A stretch of 64,000 nucleotides of DNA from Halegenticoccus tardaugens (GCF_004116405.1 NZ_SDIC01000001.1:434001-498000), one strand, 5' to 3'. Shown: positions 44,804 through 54,042, counted from the stretch's first letter. Numbers and translations: made by a program. The notes: generated by a model not told the origin, from the sequence alone.

Positions 44804-46003
44804 ATGGGCGATACGATCTCGTGGCCGTACAGGACGAACGTCCTCGCGTTGTGTATGTCAGTGTACTTCGGTGTCCGTCTGAGCACCGCCGCGGTGAGCG
44901 CGCTCGGATCACAAATCGTCGCGGCGCTCGGCATCTCGTTCGGGCTGTTCGGATTCGCCATCACCGGCGCGAAGAGCACGGCCGCGCTGGTTCAGTTACC
45001 GAGCGGCGCGCTCAGCGACACCTACGGTGAGCGGAAGGTGATACTCAGCGCGGTCGTCCTCGCGGGAAGTGGGACGGTTCTGCTGGCGCTCTCTCCGTCG
45101 TACACGTTGTTTCTCACCCTCGCGGTGTTGATCGGCGTCGGCGGCGGACTCTACTACAGTCCGTCTACGGTTCTACTCGACGAACTCTACGATCGAACCG
45201 GACGCGCGCTCGGCGTATTCCGCATCGGCGGACAGAGCGCGGGAATCGCGGCGCCGCTTTTGGTCGCCGGCGTCGGCATCCGACACGGGTGGCGGAGCGC
45301 GTTGCTCGTCGTCGGGCTCCTCCTCGTTCCGATCGGGCTCGGGTTGTCGGTGTTCATGCGCCCGACGACGCCCGCCTCGGAGGCGACGGCGTTGCACGAC
45401 CGTCTACGTCCGCGTCGACTTCGCGCGCTCCTCTCGCGGCCGCCGATCGCGGTGACGACGCTCTTTGCGAGCCTCACGCAGTTCGTCGACGTCGCCGCGT
45501 TCGCTCTCCTGCCGTTAGGACTCCAGCGATATCACGGCCTCTCGCCGGCGTTCGCGGCGGCCCTCTACGGACTGTATTTCGTCTTCGGGGCGCTGTTCCA
45601 GCCGATGAGCGGCTGGCTGTCCGATCGATTCGATCACCGCTGGGTTATCGGCGGAACGCTACTCGCCGGTGTCGTGGGGTTCTGCCTGCTGACGGCCCGC
45701 GCGTCGCCCGTAATCCTCGCCGTCGCGGTCGGATTCGTCGGCGTGTCCCGGACGTGGGCGCCGCCGGTGCAGGCGCGGTTCCTCCATCACCTCCGGGCGG
45801 GCGATCGCGGCACGGGCTTCGGGCTGGTCCGCACGATTTACCTCCTCGTCGGGGCGCTCGGCGCCACGACCACCGGCACCGTCGCGTCTACCCTCGGATG
45901 GTCGTATGCATTCGCGACACTCGCAGCCGTTCTCTGCGTCTGCGTTTCGATCCTCCTCGCGATAACGGCGTGGTCGTGGGTTGAACGCCGGGGAGCGGTT
46001 TAA
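44804..46003 (+). CDS. Major facilitator superfamily transporter
   Basis: A 399-residue membrane transporter with about 12 hydrophobic helices in two halves. The loop 2-3 signature reads SGALSDTYGERKVI, the matching loop in the second half SGWLSDRFDHRWVI, and the central loop (RPTTPASEATALHDRLRPRRLRALL) is basic. A Shine-Dalgarno-like GAGGAG lies about 12 bases before ATG 44804. It resembles drug/sugar-efflux members; substrate unknown. Its place beside an att-like tRNA region suggests it may be acquired. Confidence 0.9.
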   Translation: MGDTISWPYRTNVLALCMSVYFGVRLSTAAVSALGSQIVAALGISFGLFGFAITGAKSTAALVQLPSGALSDTYGERKVILSAVVLAGSGTVLLALSPSYTLFLTLAVLIGVGGGLYYSPSTVLLDELYDRTGRALGVFRIGGQSAGIAAPLLVAGVGIRHGWRSALLVVGLLLVPIGLGLSVFMRPTTPASEATALHDRLRPRRLRALLSRPPIAVTTLFASLTQFVDVAAFALLPLGLQRYHGLSPAFAAALYGLYFVFGALFQPMSGWLSDRFDHRWVIGGTLLAGVVGFCLLTARASPVILAVAVGFVGVSRTWAPPVQARFLHHLRAGDRGTGFGLVRTIYLLVGALGATTTGTVASTLGWSYAFATLAAVLCVCVSILLAITAWSWVERRGAV

Positions 46004-46107
46004 CGGTGTTTCCACCGGCACCGCGCCCCGCGCCGGTTATACATCCCCTCCGGAAAAAGCGCCGCATCCTCCCTCGCGGGCGGTCCTCCCTCCCGAACGC
46101 GCACCCT

Positions 46108-47055
46108 TCAGCAGCCGTCGCCGTGCACCGTGATCGTCGCGTCGTCCACGACGGGTTCGCCGTCCACCGTGTACGGGCCGTCCTCCTCCCCCTCCGACGT
46201 GAGGAAGTCGTAGTCCCCGTCCTCGTCGGTGTCGAAGTGCGGCATGGCGATGAGCGTCGCATCCTCTTCGAGCATCTCCATCTCGAACTCCGCGCCGGGG
46301 ACGCCCTCGAACAGCGCGATCTCGATCTCCCCGTGCGTGCCAGCGTCGAGGACCTCCGAGACGCCGATCACGCTGTCGAACACCGCGCCGTCGAGGAGCG
46401 TCGCGTCGTGGACGGTGACGAAGCCGCCCTCCGAGAGCGTCGCCTCGTGCACCCAGACGCTCGTGCCGTCCGACTCCTGGTCCCGGAAGCAGACCTCGGC
46501 CATCGGCTCCTCGTCGTCGGCCTCGACCGTGATCATCGCGTCGTCGACGACCGGCTCGTCGTCGACCGTGTACGGACCGTCCTCCTCGCCTTCGGTCTCG
46601 ACGAAGTCGTACTCCTCGTTTCCGTCGGTGTCGAGGTGCGGCATGGCGATGAGCGTCTGGTCTCCCTCCAGCGTCTCCTCCTCGAAGTCCACGCCCTTCA
46701 CGTCGAAGAGCGCGACCTCGACGTCCTCGTGAGTCCCCTCGTCGAGGTACTCGGAGACGCCGACGACGCTGCCGAGCGCGTCACCGTCGAGCAGCCGCTC
46801 GTCGTGGATGGCGACGAAGCCGCCCTCCGGCAGGGTCGCGGCGGCGACCGTGACCGTCTTCCCGTCGGTCGTCTGGTCGTCGAACGTCACCGTCGACTCG
46901 TGTTCGTCCGCGATCGCCGTGCCGCCCAGCGCGACCGCCGCCCCCGTCGCCGCGGCCATCGTGAGGAAGCGCCGACGGGAGGTCCCGTCGAGGGCGTCGC
47001 CGACTGTTTCGCGTGCTGTGCGTCCCGTCTCACCTGCGTTGTCGCGTTCGGACAT
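46108..47055 (-). CDS. Tat-exported protein with two DUF7282-type domains
   Basis: A 315-residue protein with a twin-arginine signal (TSRRRFLTMAAATGAAVAL, about 25-45) and two similar domains of about 115 residues (55-170 and 185-310). Both share VTFDDQ/VCFRDQ starts, GGFV(A/T)(I/V)HD, LLDG, GVSEYLDEGTH/GVSEVLDAGTH, TLIAMPH and EEDGPYTVD.EPVVDDA.ITV. This pattern is a haloarchaeal surface/secreted domain of unknown function. The final Cys is not in a lipobox. No partner gene is adjacent. Confidence 0.87.
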   Translation of the reverse strand: MSERDNAGETGRTARETVGDALDGTSRRRFLTMAAATGAAVALGGTAIADEHESTVTFDDQTTDGKTVTVAAATLPEGGFVAIHDERLLDGDALGSVVGVSEYLDEGTHEDVEVALFDVKGVDFEEETLEGDQTLIAMPHLDTDGNEEYDFVETEGEEDGPYTVDDEPVVDDAMITVEADDEEPMAEVCFRDQESDGTSVWVHEATLSEGGFVTVHDATLLDGAVFDSVIGVSEVLDAGTHGEIEIALFEGVPGAEFEMEMLEEDATLIAMPHFDTDEDGDYDFLTSEGEEDGPYTVDGEPVVDDATITVHGDGC

Positions 47056-47223
47056 GGTAGGATACGCCGCCGATCGGCGGACGGTGGAACGTCGTCGGAC
47101 GTGGTAAAATCGATTTTGCGGACTGTCACCCGAATCTTACCCAAATCTCGCCCGAGTCTCTCGACGCGCGCGAGCGGGCGCGAACGTCCAATTAAGTGTC
47201 TCCTCGACGTGCCTCTCCCCACC

Positions 47224-48300
47224 ATGCCCCGCGAGTCGATCGCCGAGTTCGCGATAGACCGGATGCAGGTGCTGGCCCCGGACGGATCGGTCGACGAGAG
47301 TCTCGAACCCGACCTCCCCGAGGAGCGCCTGCGCGAACTGTACCGGACGATGAAGCTCTCCCGTCGCCTCGACGAGCGCGCGATCGCGCTCCAGCGTCGC
47401 GGCGAACTCGGGACCTACGCGCCGGCCATCGGGCAGGAGGGGGCCCAGGTCGGAAGCGCCGCGGCGCTCTCGGACGACGACTGGATGGTGACGTCGTTCA
47501 GGGAGGGGCCGGCGTACCTGGCGCGCGGGACGCCGCCGCACGTGCTCCTCTGGTACGCAATGGGGATGGAGGAGGGGTCGGCCGTCCCGCGGGAGACGCA
47601 CAACATGCCCCCGTCGATCCCCGTCGGCTCGCAGGCGCTCCATGCGACCGGACTGGGGTGGGGACAGGAGATCGCCGGCGAGGACGCGGCGACGCTCGTC
47701 TACTTCGGCGACGGCGCGACCTCGGAGGGCGACGTCTACGAGGCGCTCAACCTCGCCGGGGTGTACGACTCGCACGCCGTCTTCCTCTGTCAGAACAACG
47801 GGTACGCCATCTCCGTCCCGCGGGAGAAGCAGACCCGCGCGGAGACGCTGGCGCAGAAGGCCATCGCGGCGGGCATCGAGGGCGTCCAGGTCGACGGCAA
47901 CGACGTCCTCGGCACCTACGCGGCGACCCGGGAGGCGCTCGAACGCGCCCGCGACGGCGATCCGGTGTTCGTCGAAGCGGTGACGTATCGGCGGTCGCTG
48001 CACACGACCGCCGACGACCCGACGGTCTACCGACTGCGGGAGGAAGAGGCGGAGTGGGAGGCGCTCGATCCGATCGAGCGCTTCGAGACGCACCTCCGCG
48101 AGCGCGGCGCGCTCACGGACGAGCGGATCGCCGAGATCGAAGCCGACGTCGAGGACGAACTCGCCTCGGAGATCGAACTGGCGAACGAGGCCCGACGCGA
48201 GGTCGACCCGGCGGACATGTTCGAGTACGTCTACGAGACGCTTCCGCCGGAACTCGCCCGCCAGCGCGCGGCGTTCGGAGGTGAGGCCGATGGCGAATAA
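47224..48300 (+). CDS. 2-oxoacid dehydrogenase E1 component, alpha subunit
   Basis: Thiamine-diphosphate enzyme subunit of 358 residues that decarboxylates a 2-oxoacid (pyruvate or branched-chain). The TPP/Mg motif begins GDGATSEGDVYEALNLAG and ends in QNN; the active-site HNMPPSIPVGSQ loop and the phosphorylation-loop-like YRRSLHTTADDPTVY are present. ATG 47224 follows a TATA-like TTAAG by 28 bases. The stop overlaps the E1 beta start by 11 bases. Confidence 0.94.
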   Translation: MPRESIAEFAIDRMQVLAPDGSVDESLEPDLPEERLRELYRTMKLSRRLDERAIALQRRGELGTYAPAIGQEGAQVGSAAALSDDDWMVTSFREGPAYLARGTPPHVLLWYAMGMEEGSAVPRETHNMPPSIPVGSQALHATGLGWGQEIAGEDAATLVYFGDGATSEGDVYEALNLAGVYDSHAVFLCQNNGYAISVPREKQTRAETLAQKAIAAGIEGVQVDGNDVLGTYAATREALERARDGDPVFVEAVTYRRSLHTTADDPTVYRLREEEAEWEALDPIERFETHLRERGALTDERIAEIEADVEDELASEIELANEARREVDPADMFEYVYETLPPELARQRAAFGGEADGE

Positions 48301-49258
48301 GCGCAGGATGATCGAGGCGATCCGCGAGACCCTCCGAGAGGAACTGGCGCGCGACGACCGGGTCGTCGTCTACGGGCAGGACGTCGGCCGAAACGGCGGC
48401 GTCTTCCGCGCGACCGAGGGGTTGATCGACGAGTACCCAAACAGGGTGTACGACGCGCCGGTCGCCGAGGCGGGGATCGTCGGCCTCGGCGTCGGCCTCG
48501 CGGCCTACGGATTCGTCCCCGTCCCGGAGATCGAGTTCTCCGGGTTCATGCACCAGGCGTTCCACCAGCTCCAGCAGCACGTCGCCCGCCTGCGAAGTCG
48601 GACGCGCGGCGAGCTCCACTGCCCGATGACGATCCGCGCGCCGTACGGCGGCGGCATCAGGGCGCTCGAACACCACTCCGAGAGCTTCGAGGCCGGCTAC
48701 GCCCACACGCCGGGGCTGAAGGTCGCGATCCCCTCGACCCCCGCCGACGCGAAGGGACTCCTGGCGGCGTCCGTCCGCGACCCCGACCCCGTGATCTTTC
48801 TCGAACCGACGCGGCTCTACCGCGCGACCAGCGCGCCGGTCCCGGAGGGCGACTACGTCGTCCCCCTGGGCGAGGCCGAGGTGGTGCGGGAGGGCGACGA
48901 CGTCACCGTGGTGAGCTGGGGTGCGTCGCGACAGCTGGCGCTCTCGGTCGCGGCGGACGCGGACGCGAGCGTCGAGGTCGTCGATCCGCGGACGATCGCC
49001 CCGCTCGACACCGAGACGATCCTCGACTCGGTGCGGAAGACCGGTCGGTGCGTCGTCGTCCACGAAGCGCCGCGGACGGCCGGCATGGCCGCCGAGATCA
49101 CGGCGCGCATCAACGACCGCGCGCTTTTGTACCTCGAAGCCCCGGTCCAGCGGGTCACCGGCTACGACGTGCCGTACCCCCTGTTCGCCCGGGAACGCGC
49201 GTACGCGCCGGACGAAGATCGAATCAGGGCGGGGATCGAACGGGCGCTCGCGTTCTGA
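48290..49258 (+). CDS. 2-oxoacid dehydrogenase E1 component, beta subunit
   Basis: A 322-residue partner of the alpha subunit, with the transketolase-like pyrimidine-binding domain (GQDVGRNGGVFRATEGL, APVAEAGIVGLGVGLA, EIEFSGFMHQAFHQL) and C-terminal domain (VVHEAPRTAGMAAEI). ATG 48290 is favoured; an in-frame GTG lies three codons upstream. No lipoyl acyltransferase (E2) or dihydrolipoamide dehydrogenase (E3) gene follows. Confidence 0.95.
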   Translation: MANKRRMIEAIRETLREELARDDRVVVYGQDVGRNGGVFRATEGLIDEYPNRVYDAPVAEAGIVGLGVGLAAYGFVPVPEIEFSGFMHQAFHQLQQHVARLRSRTRGELHCPMTIRAPYGGGIRALEHHSESFEAGYAHTPGLKVAIPSTPADAKGLLAASVRDPDPVIFLEPTRLYRATSAPVPEGDYVVPLGEAEVVREGDDVTVVSWGASRQLALSVAADADASVEVVDPRTIAPLDTETILDSVRKTGRCVVVHEAPRTAGMAAEITARINDRALLYLEAPVQRVTGYDVPYPLFARERAYAPDEDRIRAGIERALAF

Positions 49259-49294
49259 CCCATCGTCGCTGGACGATCCCGTTTTCGAGGTTCG

Positions 49295-49567
49295 CTACTC
49301 CGCGTCGGCGTCTTCGGCGCTTTCCTCCACGTACTGGCGGGCGGCCGCGACCGCCCGCTCGCGTTCCGCCGGTTCGTCGAGCAGCGGAACCCGGTGGACG
49401 GTTCCGAGTTCGCTCCGCGGCTGCGCGTACGCGATCCAGCCGTCCCCTTCTCGAACGCACAGCACGCGCTCGTCCGGCCCGAGCCACGCGCTGACGTCGT
49501 CGCTCGATTCCTCGGCCGTCCACCCCGGCGGCGCACCGTCGTCCGGTTCGTCGATCGAAGGCGTCAT
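49295..49567 (-). CDS. Hypothetical acidic protein
   Basis: A 90-residue protein (MTPSIDEPDDGAPPGWTAEESS) with a beta-rich middle (VLCVREGDGWIAYAQPRSE) and an acidic C-terminal helix (RERAVAAARQYVEESAED). Residue bias is typical for haloarchaeal proteins. No family recognised. It ends 36 bases after the E1 beta stop on the opposite strand. Confidence 0.72.
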   Translation of the reverse strand: MTPSIDEPDDGAPPGWTAEESSDDVSAWLGPDERVLCVREGDGWIAYAQPRSELGTVHRVPLLDEPAERERAVAAARQYVEESAEDADAE

Positions 49568-49774
49568 CGCGGTGTCTCGACACGGCATCGAACGGGATAG
49601 GTGTTCGCCGCGCGACCGACCGGGCGAGCCGGCCGTCGTCGGGGGCCGCTCTCGACAGGTCGACCATCGAACACGAACGATTCCCGCGTCGCGTCGGCCG
49701 ATCGAATCGATCGATGTCGGGCGGATTGTGCGACAACTTTCAAGACAACTGAGAGAGTAGGATGAAGTTGGACC

Positions 49775-50917
49775 ATGGATATCACCGACATCGCCATCCC
49801 GGAGTTCGTCACGGTCGACGCCGACCAGCGGTTGGGGAAGGTCCGTTCGATCTTCGAGCGGGAGAACCCGAAGGGGTTGGTCGTCCAGAACGATGGCGAG
49901 TACGTGGGCGTCATCGGGGAGAAACAGCTGATCCAGTCTCACATCGAGGACAGCACGAAGGCGGCCGCGCTGATGACGTCCGCGCCGCAGGTCGACCGAC
50001 GCGAGGACGTCCGCGAGACCGCCCGGATGCTCATCGAGGGGGACACGAAGATCGCGCCCGTCTTCGAGGGCGAGAATCTGTGGGGGATCGTCACGACCGA
50101 CGCCATCCTCGAAGCCGTCGTCGAGAACCTCGACGCGCTCACCGTCGAGCAGATCTACACGGAGGACGTCGTCACGATCGTCGAGGAGGACCGCCTCGGG
50201 CAGGCGATCAACCGCCTCCGCGAAAACGGGATCTCCAGGCTCCCGGTGCTCAACGAGAACGGCGCGCTCACCGGCGTCCTCACGACCCACGACATCGTCG
50301 ACTTCGTCACGCGGAAGATGCACCGGCAGGGGAAGGGCGACAGGACCGGCGACCTCGACCGGATGCTCGACCTGCCCGTCTACGATCTCATGACCAGCCC
50401 GGTGTTCACGACGAACCCGGGCGAGACGGTCGAGGACGCCGTCAGACGGATGTTCGACAACGACATCGCGGGCCTCGTGGTCACCCCCACCGAGAGCGAC
50501 AGCGAGGTCGCCGGCGTCCTGACCAAGACGGACGTGCTCCGGGCGCTCACCTACACCGAACAGGACACGATGGACGTACAGATCACGAACGTCGGCCTGC
50601 TCGACACGATGTCCCGCGAGGAGGTCGTCGAGAGCATCCTCAACGTGGTCGACAAGTACCAGGAGATGCGGGTTCACCACGCCCACGTACGATTTCACGA
50701 ACACAAGGAGAAGCTCCGCGGGACGCCGCTCATCCAGTGTCAGATCCGCCTGCGCACCAGCCACGGGCAGGTCGCCGGCTCCGGCGAGGGCTACGGCGCG
50801 GAACACGCCTTCCGCGTCGCGCTCGACAAGCTGGAGCGGAACGTGCTCGAACTGAAGGGCATAAACAGCGACGAGGAGTACCGCGGACAGCTCCTCCGGA
50901 AGCTCGGCGAGCTGTAG
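49775..50917 (+). CDS. CBS-domain protein with C-terminal ribosome-factor-like domain
   Basis: A 380-residue protein: four CBS motifs (about 1-55, 58-118, 120-180, 200-262) that should form two Bateman modules for adenine nucleotides, then a domain of about 100 residues. The latter, with HHAHVRFHEHKEKLRGTP, IQCQIRLRTSHGQVAGSGEGYGAEHAF and RVALDKLERNVLELKG, has the beta-alpha-beta pattern of HPF/RaiA-type ribosome-hibernation folds. CBS proteins are known to dimerise ribosomes in Pyrococcus, so energy-sensing ribosome storage is a plausible role; this is inference. Confidence 0.85.
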   Translation: MDITDIAIPEFVTVDADQRLGKVRSIFERENPKGLVVQNDGEYVGVIGEKQLIQSHIEDSTKAAALMTSAPQVDRREDVRETARMLIEGDTKIAPVFEGENLWGIVTTDAILEAVVENLDALTVEQIYTEDVVTIVEEDRLGQAINRLRENGISRLPVLNENGALTGVLTTHDIVDFVTRKMHRQGKGDRTGDLDRMLDLPVYDLMTSPVFTTNPGETVEDAVRRMFDNDIAGLVVTPTESDSEVAGVLTKTDVLRALTYTEQDTMDVQITNVGLLDTMSREEVVESILNVVDKYQEMRVHHAHVRFHEHKEKLRGTPLIQCQIRLRTSHGQVAGSGEGYGAEHAFRVALDKLERNVLELKGINSDEEYRGQLLRKLGEL

Positions 50918-50942
50918 GCTCCCGCGACAGCCCCTCCGGCGC

Positions 50943-51641
50943 TCAGAAGCCGTCCACCGCGTCCATCCCCGCGTCGGTGATGCGGAACACCGCGATCTCC
51001 CCCGCGGCCTTCGCCCGGTGTTTCTCCAGCGTCGCCCGGCGGTTGCCGCCGCGGAACCGGTCGATGCGGACGACCGCACCCGTCCAGTGCTCCAACGTGT
51101 TTCCCCCGAGCGGCCGCGTCCGATCGCTCTCCGGGTCCGCGAAGACCTGATTCGTGACGACCACCGCGAGGTCGTGCTTTCGCGCGAGCGACAGGAGGTG
51201 CGTCACCTGCCGCGCGACCCGGCGGAGCGACTCGCCGTCGTCGTCCTCGGCCGTCCGCTCCAGCCGGTAGAACCCCGTCGCGCTGTCGAGGACGATGAGG
51301 TCGGCCCGCGAGGCGAACTCCGCGGCGTCGCGGACGGCCTCCTCCTGCTGTTCGAAGTCGTACGCCTCGGAGACGATGAGCCGGGCGGCGACCGCTTCGA
51401 ACTCCCCCTCGTCGCCGACGCGCGCGTCGACCAGCTGGCGGAAGCGATCGATCGACAGGCCCTCGGTGTCGATGTAGACGGCCGTGCCGCCGTCGGCGGC
51501 GACCTCCACGGCGGCCGTCAGCGCCAGGTTCGTCTTCCCGGCCGCGGGCGGCCCGTACACCTGCGTGACGGTGCCGCGCTCGAACCCACCGGCCAGCAGG
51601 TCGTCGAGGGCGGCACAGCCGGTGGTAAGTGACTCGCTCAC
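50943..51641 (-). CDS. radB: RadB recombinase paralogue
   Basis: Archaeal RecA/RadA paralogue of 232 residues helping homologous recombination. It starts with TTGCAALDDLLAGGFERG, has Walker A GPPAAGKTN (30-38), YIDTEG, Walker B LIVLDSATGFYR, and VVVTNQVF, but lacks the N-terminal helix-hairpin-helix domain of RadA, as RadB does. It is divergent from a RuvC-like gene across 100 bases. Confidence 0.95.
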   Translation of the reverse strand: MSESLTTGCAALDDLLAGGFERGTVTQVYGPPAAGKTNLALTAAVEVAADGGTAVYIDTEGLSIDRFRQLVDARVGDEGEFEAVAARLIVSEAYDFEQQEEAVRDAAEFASRADLIVLDSATGFYRLERTAEDDDGESLRRVARQVTHLLSLARKHDLAVVVTNQVFADPESDRTRPLGGNTLEHWTGAVVRIDRFRGGNRRATLEKHRAKAAGEIAVFRITDAGMDAVDGF

Positions 51642-51741
51642 GGGCGAAGTTGGCGCGGTCCGCGCAAAAAGCCCTCGGTCCGGGCGTCAGCGCGCCGCTC
51701 GCCCGTAGGCTTATAGCCCGTCGCCGTCGAAATCCCACCTC

Positions 51742-52659
51742 GTGATCGTCGTCGCCACCGAGGATTTCGAACTCTACCACGACGTCGTCGCCGAACTCCG
51801 CGATCGCGGCGTGGCGTTCACCACGATCCGCCCCGGCGACGACCTCCCCGAGGGAACCCGCGTGCTCATCACTGCGCCGACCGACGAGTCGTCGGCGTTC
51901 CTCGGCGGGAACGACGACGAACGCGCTGGAGACGGAGAACGCGACCACGGACGCGCGAGCGAAAACGCCGACGGGCGAACCGACGACGCCGGGAACGCCG
52001 AGGCCGGCGCGATCGCCCCCGAGGTGGAGCGCGTCGTCGCCAGCGCCGACGAGACCAGACGGGCCGTCGAGGAGGCGCTCGCGATCCTCCGCGGCGGCGG
52101 ACGGACGGTGGTCGGCGTCGACCCGGGCGTCCGCCCGGGGATCGCCGTCCTCGTCGGCGACGTGGTCGTCTCGGCGTTCCACGTCCCGCTCGGGGACGCG
52201 GTCGACGTGATCACGCGGGAGGTCGCGGACGCGGTCGATCCCGTGGTCAGGGTCGGCGACGGCGCGCGCCTCCAGGGCGCGCAGATCGTGAACGACCTCG
52301 ACGACGTGACGGTCGAGCTGGTCGACGAGACGGGCACCACGCCCTATCTGGGAACCGGCGCGCGCGGCATGGGCGACGTGCTCGCGGCCGTCAACATCGC
52401 CCGGATCGAGGGCGAGCGCGTCGACTCGCGGGAGATCGAACCGACGGCCGGCGAACTCCAGCGCATCAAGGACCGCTCCCGCCGGGAGTCCGGCGACAAC
52501 CGCACCATCGACGAGTCGCTCGCCCGCAGGGTCGCGGCGGGCGAACTCACGATCGACGAGGCGCTGGACGAACACCGCGGATTCGGAAGCGACGGGAACG
52601 ACGGCGACGGCGGGAGCGACGAGGGCGAAGGCGACGATGGTGACGACGCCGATCGCTGA
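51742..52659 (+). CDS. RuvC/RNase H-fold-like protein next to radB
   Basis: A 305-residue protein from a GTG start; a TATA-like CTTATA (51710-51715) lies at the leaderless distance. After an N-terminal domain (MIVVATEDFELYHDVV) and an acidic linker (about 58-95), residues about 125-220 read VVGVDPGVRPGIAVLVGD, DAVDPVVRVGDG and GARGMGDVLAAVNIARIEG: a DPG-type Asp, a central Asp and a late Asp, the order of metal ligands in RuvC/RNase H-fold nucleases. A second basic helical part (AGELQRIKDRSRRESGDNRT) and an acidic tail follow. Confidence 0.8.
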   Translation: MIVVATEDFELYHDVVAELRDRGVAFTTIRPGDDLPEGTRVLITAPTDESSAFLGGNDDERAGDGERDHGRASENADGRTDDAGNAEAGAIAPEVERVVASADETRRAVEEALAILRGGGRTVVGVDPGVRPGIAVLVGDVVVSAFHVPLGDAVDVITREVADAVDPVVRVGDGARLQGAQIVNDLDDVTVELVDETGTTPYLGTGARGMGDVLAAVNIARIEGERVDSREIEPTAGELQRIKDRSRRESGDNRTIDESLARRVAAGELTIDEALDEHRGFGSDGNDGDGGSDEGEGDDGDDADR

Positions 52660-52707
52660 AGACGGCGCCTCGCCCGCCCGATCACGCTCGCCGATCGCCT
52701 TCGACGC

Positions 52708-54042
52708 TCAGTCGTCGCGCGTCCCGTCCGCGACGAGCGCCTCGGCCCGGCGCAGCACCTCGCGCACCGGCAATCCGGTTTCGTCCGCGACCGCGGCCGC
52801 GTCGTCGAACTCGGCGCTCACGTCGTACACGTCGCCGGCGGCGTCGCTCGCGACCTTCACCGACACCTCGTACTCCCGCCCGTCGACCGCGAGCGTCGCG
52901 GTTTCGAAGGTCCGCGCGGCGGTCCACCGGTGGCCGGCCCCGTGCTCGCGGATCCCGAGCGTCCCCGTCTCCTCCGCGAGGCGGCGGGCGACGCGCTCTG
53001 CGTCCTCTGGTTTCGCGACGACCTTCACGAGGTGGCCCGGGCGCGACTTCTTCATCGTCGCCGGCAGGATCGACACGTCGCGCGCGCCGGCCGACGCGAG
53101 CGTCTCCTGCAGGTTCCCGAGCACCTCCGGCGACGCGTCGTCGAGGTTCGTCTCCAGGACAGTGATCTCCTCGCGGGCGAGCGACGCGCCGCCGTCGCCG
53201 ACGAGCGCCCGGAGCACGTTCGGGTGCTCGGGGAAGTCGCGGCGGCCCGCGCCGTAGCCGACCGTGTCGACCCGCAGTGAGGGGAGGTGCTCCGCGCCGT
53301 CGGCGACGTGCGCGAGGATCGCCGCGCCGGTCGGCGTCAACAGCTCCGCGTCGACCGGCCCGCCCTTCAGCGACCAGTCCGCCCGCGCCGCGAGTTCGAC
53401 GACCGCGGGCGTCGGAACCGGGTAGCGGCCGTGGCTCATCGACACCTCGCCGCCGCCCGTCGAAACCGGCGTCGCGACGACCCGATCGACGTCGAGGTCG
53501 GCGAGCAGGAGACACGCCCCGACGACGTCCGCGATGGCGTCGTCCGCGCCGACCTCGTGGAAGTGCGTCGCGTTCAGGTCCGTCCCGTGGACCGCCGCCT
53601 CAGCCTCGCCAAGGAGTTCGAAGACGGCGAGCGCGTCGGATTCGACAGCCGCCGGGAGTCCCATCGACTCGACGATTTCGACGACCTCCGGGTAGGATCG
53701 GTGGGGGCCGCGTCCTTCGGCGTGGACGTGATCGTGATCGTGGTTGTGATCGTGATCGTGATCGTGACTGTGATCGTGATCGTGACTGTGATCGTGATCT
53801 CGGACGCGATCGCGGTCGTTTCGCTGGGAATCATCGTCGTCGACCGCCGCGTCCCCGCCGAGGAGCACGTCGACCGTCGCCGCGCCGATCCCGTTCTTCT
53901 CGGTCTCGCCGACTTCGTACCGGACGTCGATCGCGCTCTCGACGGGTGAGAGCGCGTCCGGGTCGGCGTCGACGGCGAGGAGCGCCGCGAGGATCATGTC
54001 GCCGCTCGCGCCCATGCGGCCGTCGAAGGCAAGCGTGCGCAT
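52708..54042 (-). CDS. larC: LarC-type nickel-insertion protein
   Basis: CTP-dependent cyclometallase that inserts nickel into the pyridinium bis-thiocarboxylate cofactor of lactate-racemase-type enzymes. The 444-residue protein starts LAFDGRMGASGDMILAALL, has a His/Asp-rich loop (about 80-108) that could store Ni, THFHEVGADDAIADVVGA, STGGGEVSMSHGRYPVP and TPTGAAIL, then the C-terminal domain (LETNLDDASPEVLG). Both LarC1 and LarC2 parts are in one frame. No larB, larE or larA is seen in the window. Confidence 0.92.
   Translation of the reverse strand: MRTLAFDGRMGASGDMILAALLAVDADPDALSPVESAIDVRYEVGETEKNGIGAATVDVLLGGDAAVDDDDSQRNDRDRVRDHDHSHDHDHSHDHDHDHNHDHDHVHAEGRGPHRSYPEVVEIVESMGLPAAVESDALAVFELLGEAEAAVHGTDLNATHFHEVGADDAIADVVGACLLLADLDVDRVVATPVSTGGGEVSMSHGRYPVPTPAVVELAARADWSLKGGPVDAELLTPTGAAILAHVADGAEHLPSLRVDTVGYGAGRRDFPEHPNVLRALVGDGGASLAREEITVLETNLDDASPEVLGNLQETLASAGARDVSILPATMKKSRPGHLVKVVAKPEDAERVARRLAEETGTLGIREHGAGHRWTAARTFETATLAVDGREYEVSVKVASDAAGDVYDVSAEFDDAAAVADETGLPVREVLRRAEALVADGTRDD
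53728..53800. repeat. Hexamer microsatellite coding for the LarC His/Asp loop
   Basis: About twelve tandem copies of GTGATC with a few GTGACT and GTGGTT variants, encoding alternating Asp-His (and Ser/Asn) on the minus strand. The regular unit suits replication slippage, so length could vary between strains. Confidence 0.8.

Noticed and set aside
46006..47223. Long N-terminal extension of the E1 alpha frame
   Set aside because: It runs antisense through the DUF7282-type gene; the E1 alpha family start is at 47224 with a TATA-like box at the right distance.
53728..53800. The GTGATC array as a CRISPR or regulatory repeat
   Set aside because: It is in frame inside larC and encodes the His/Asp loop.
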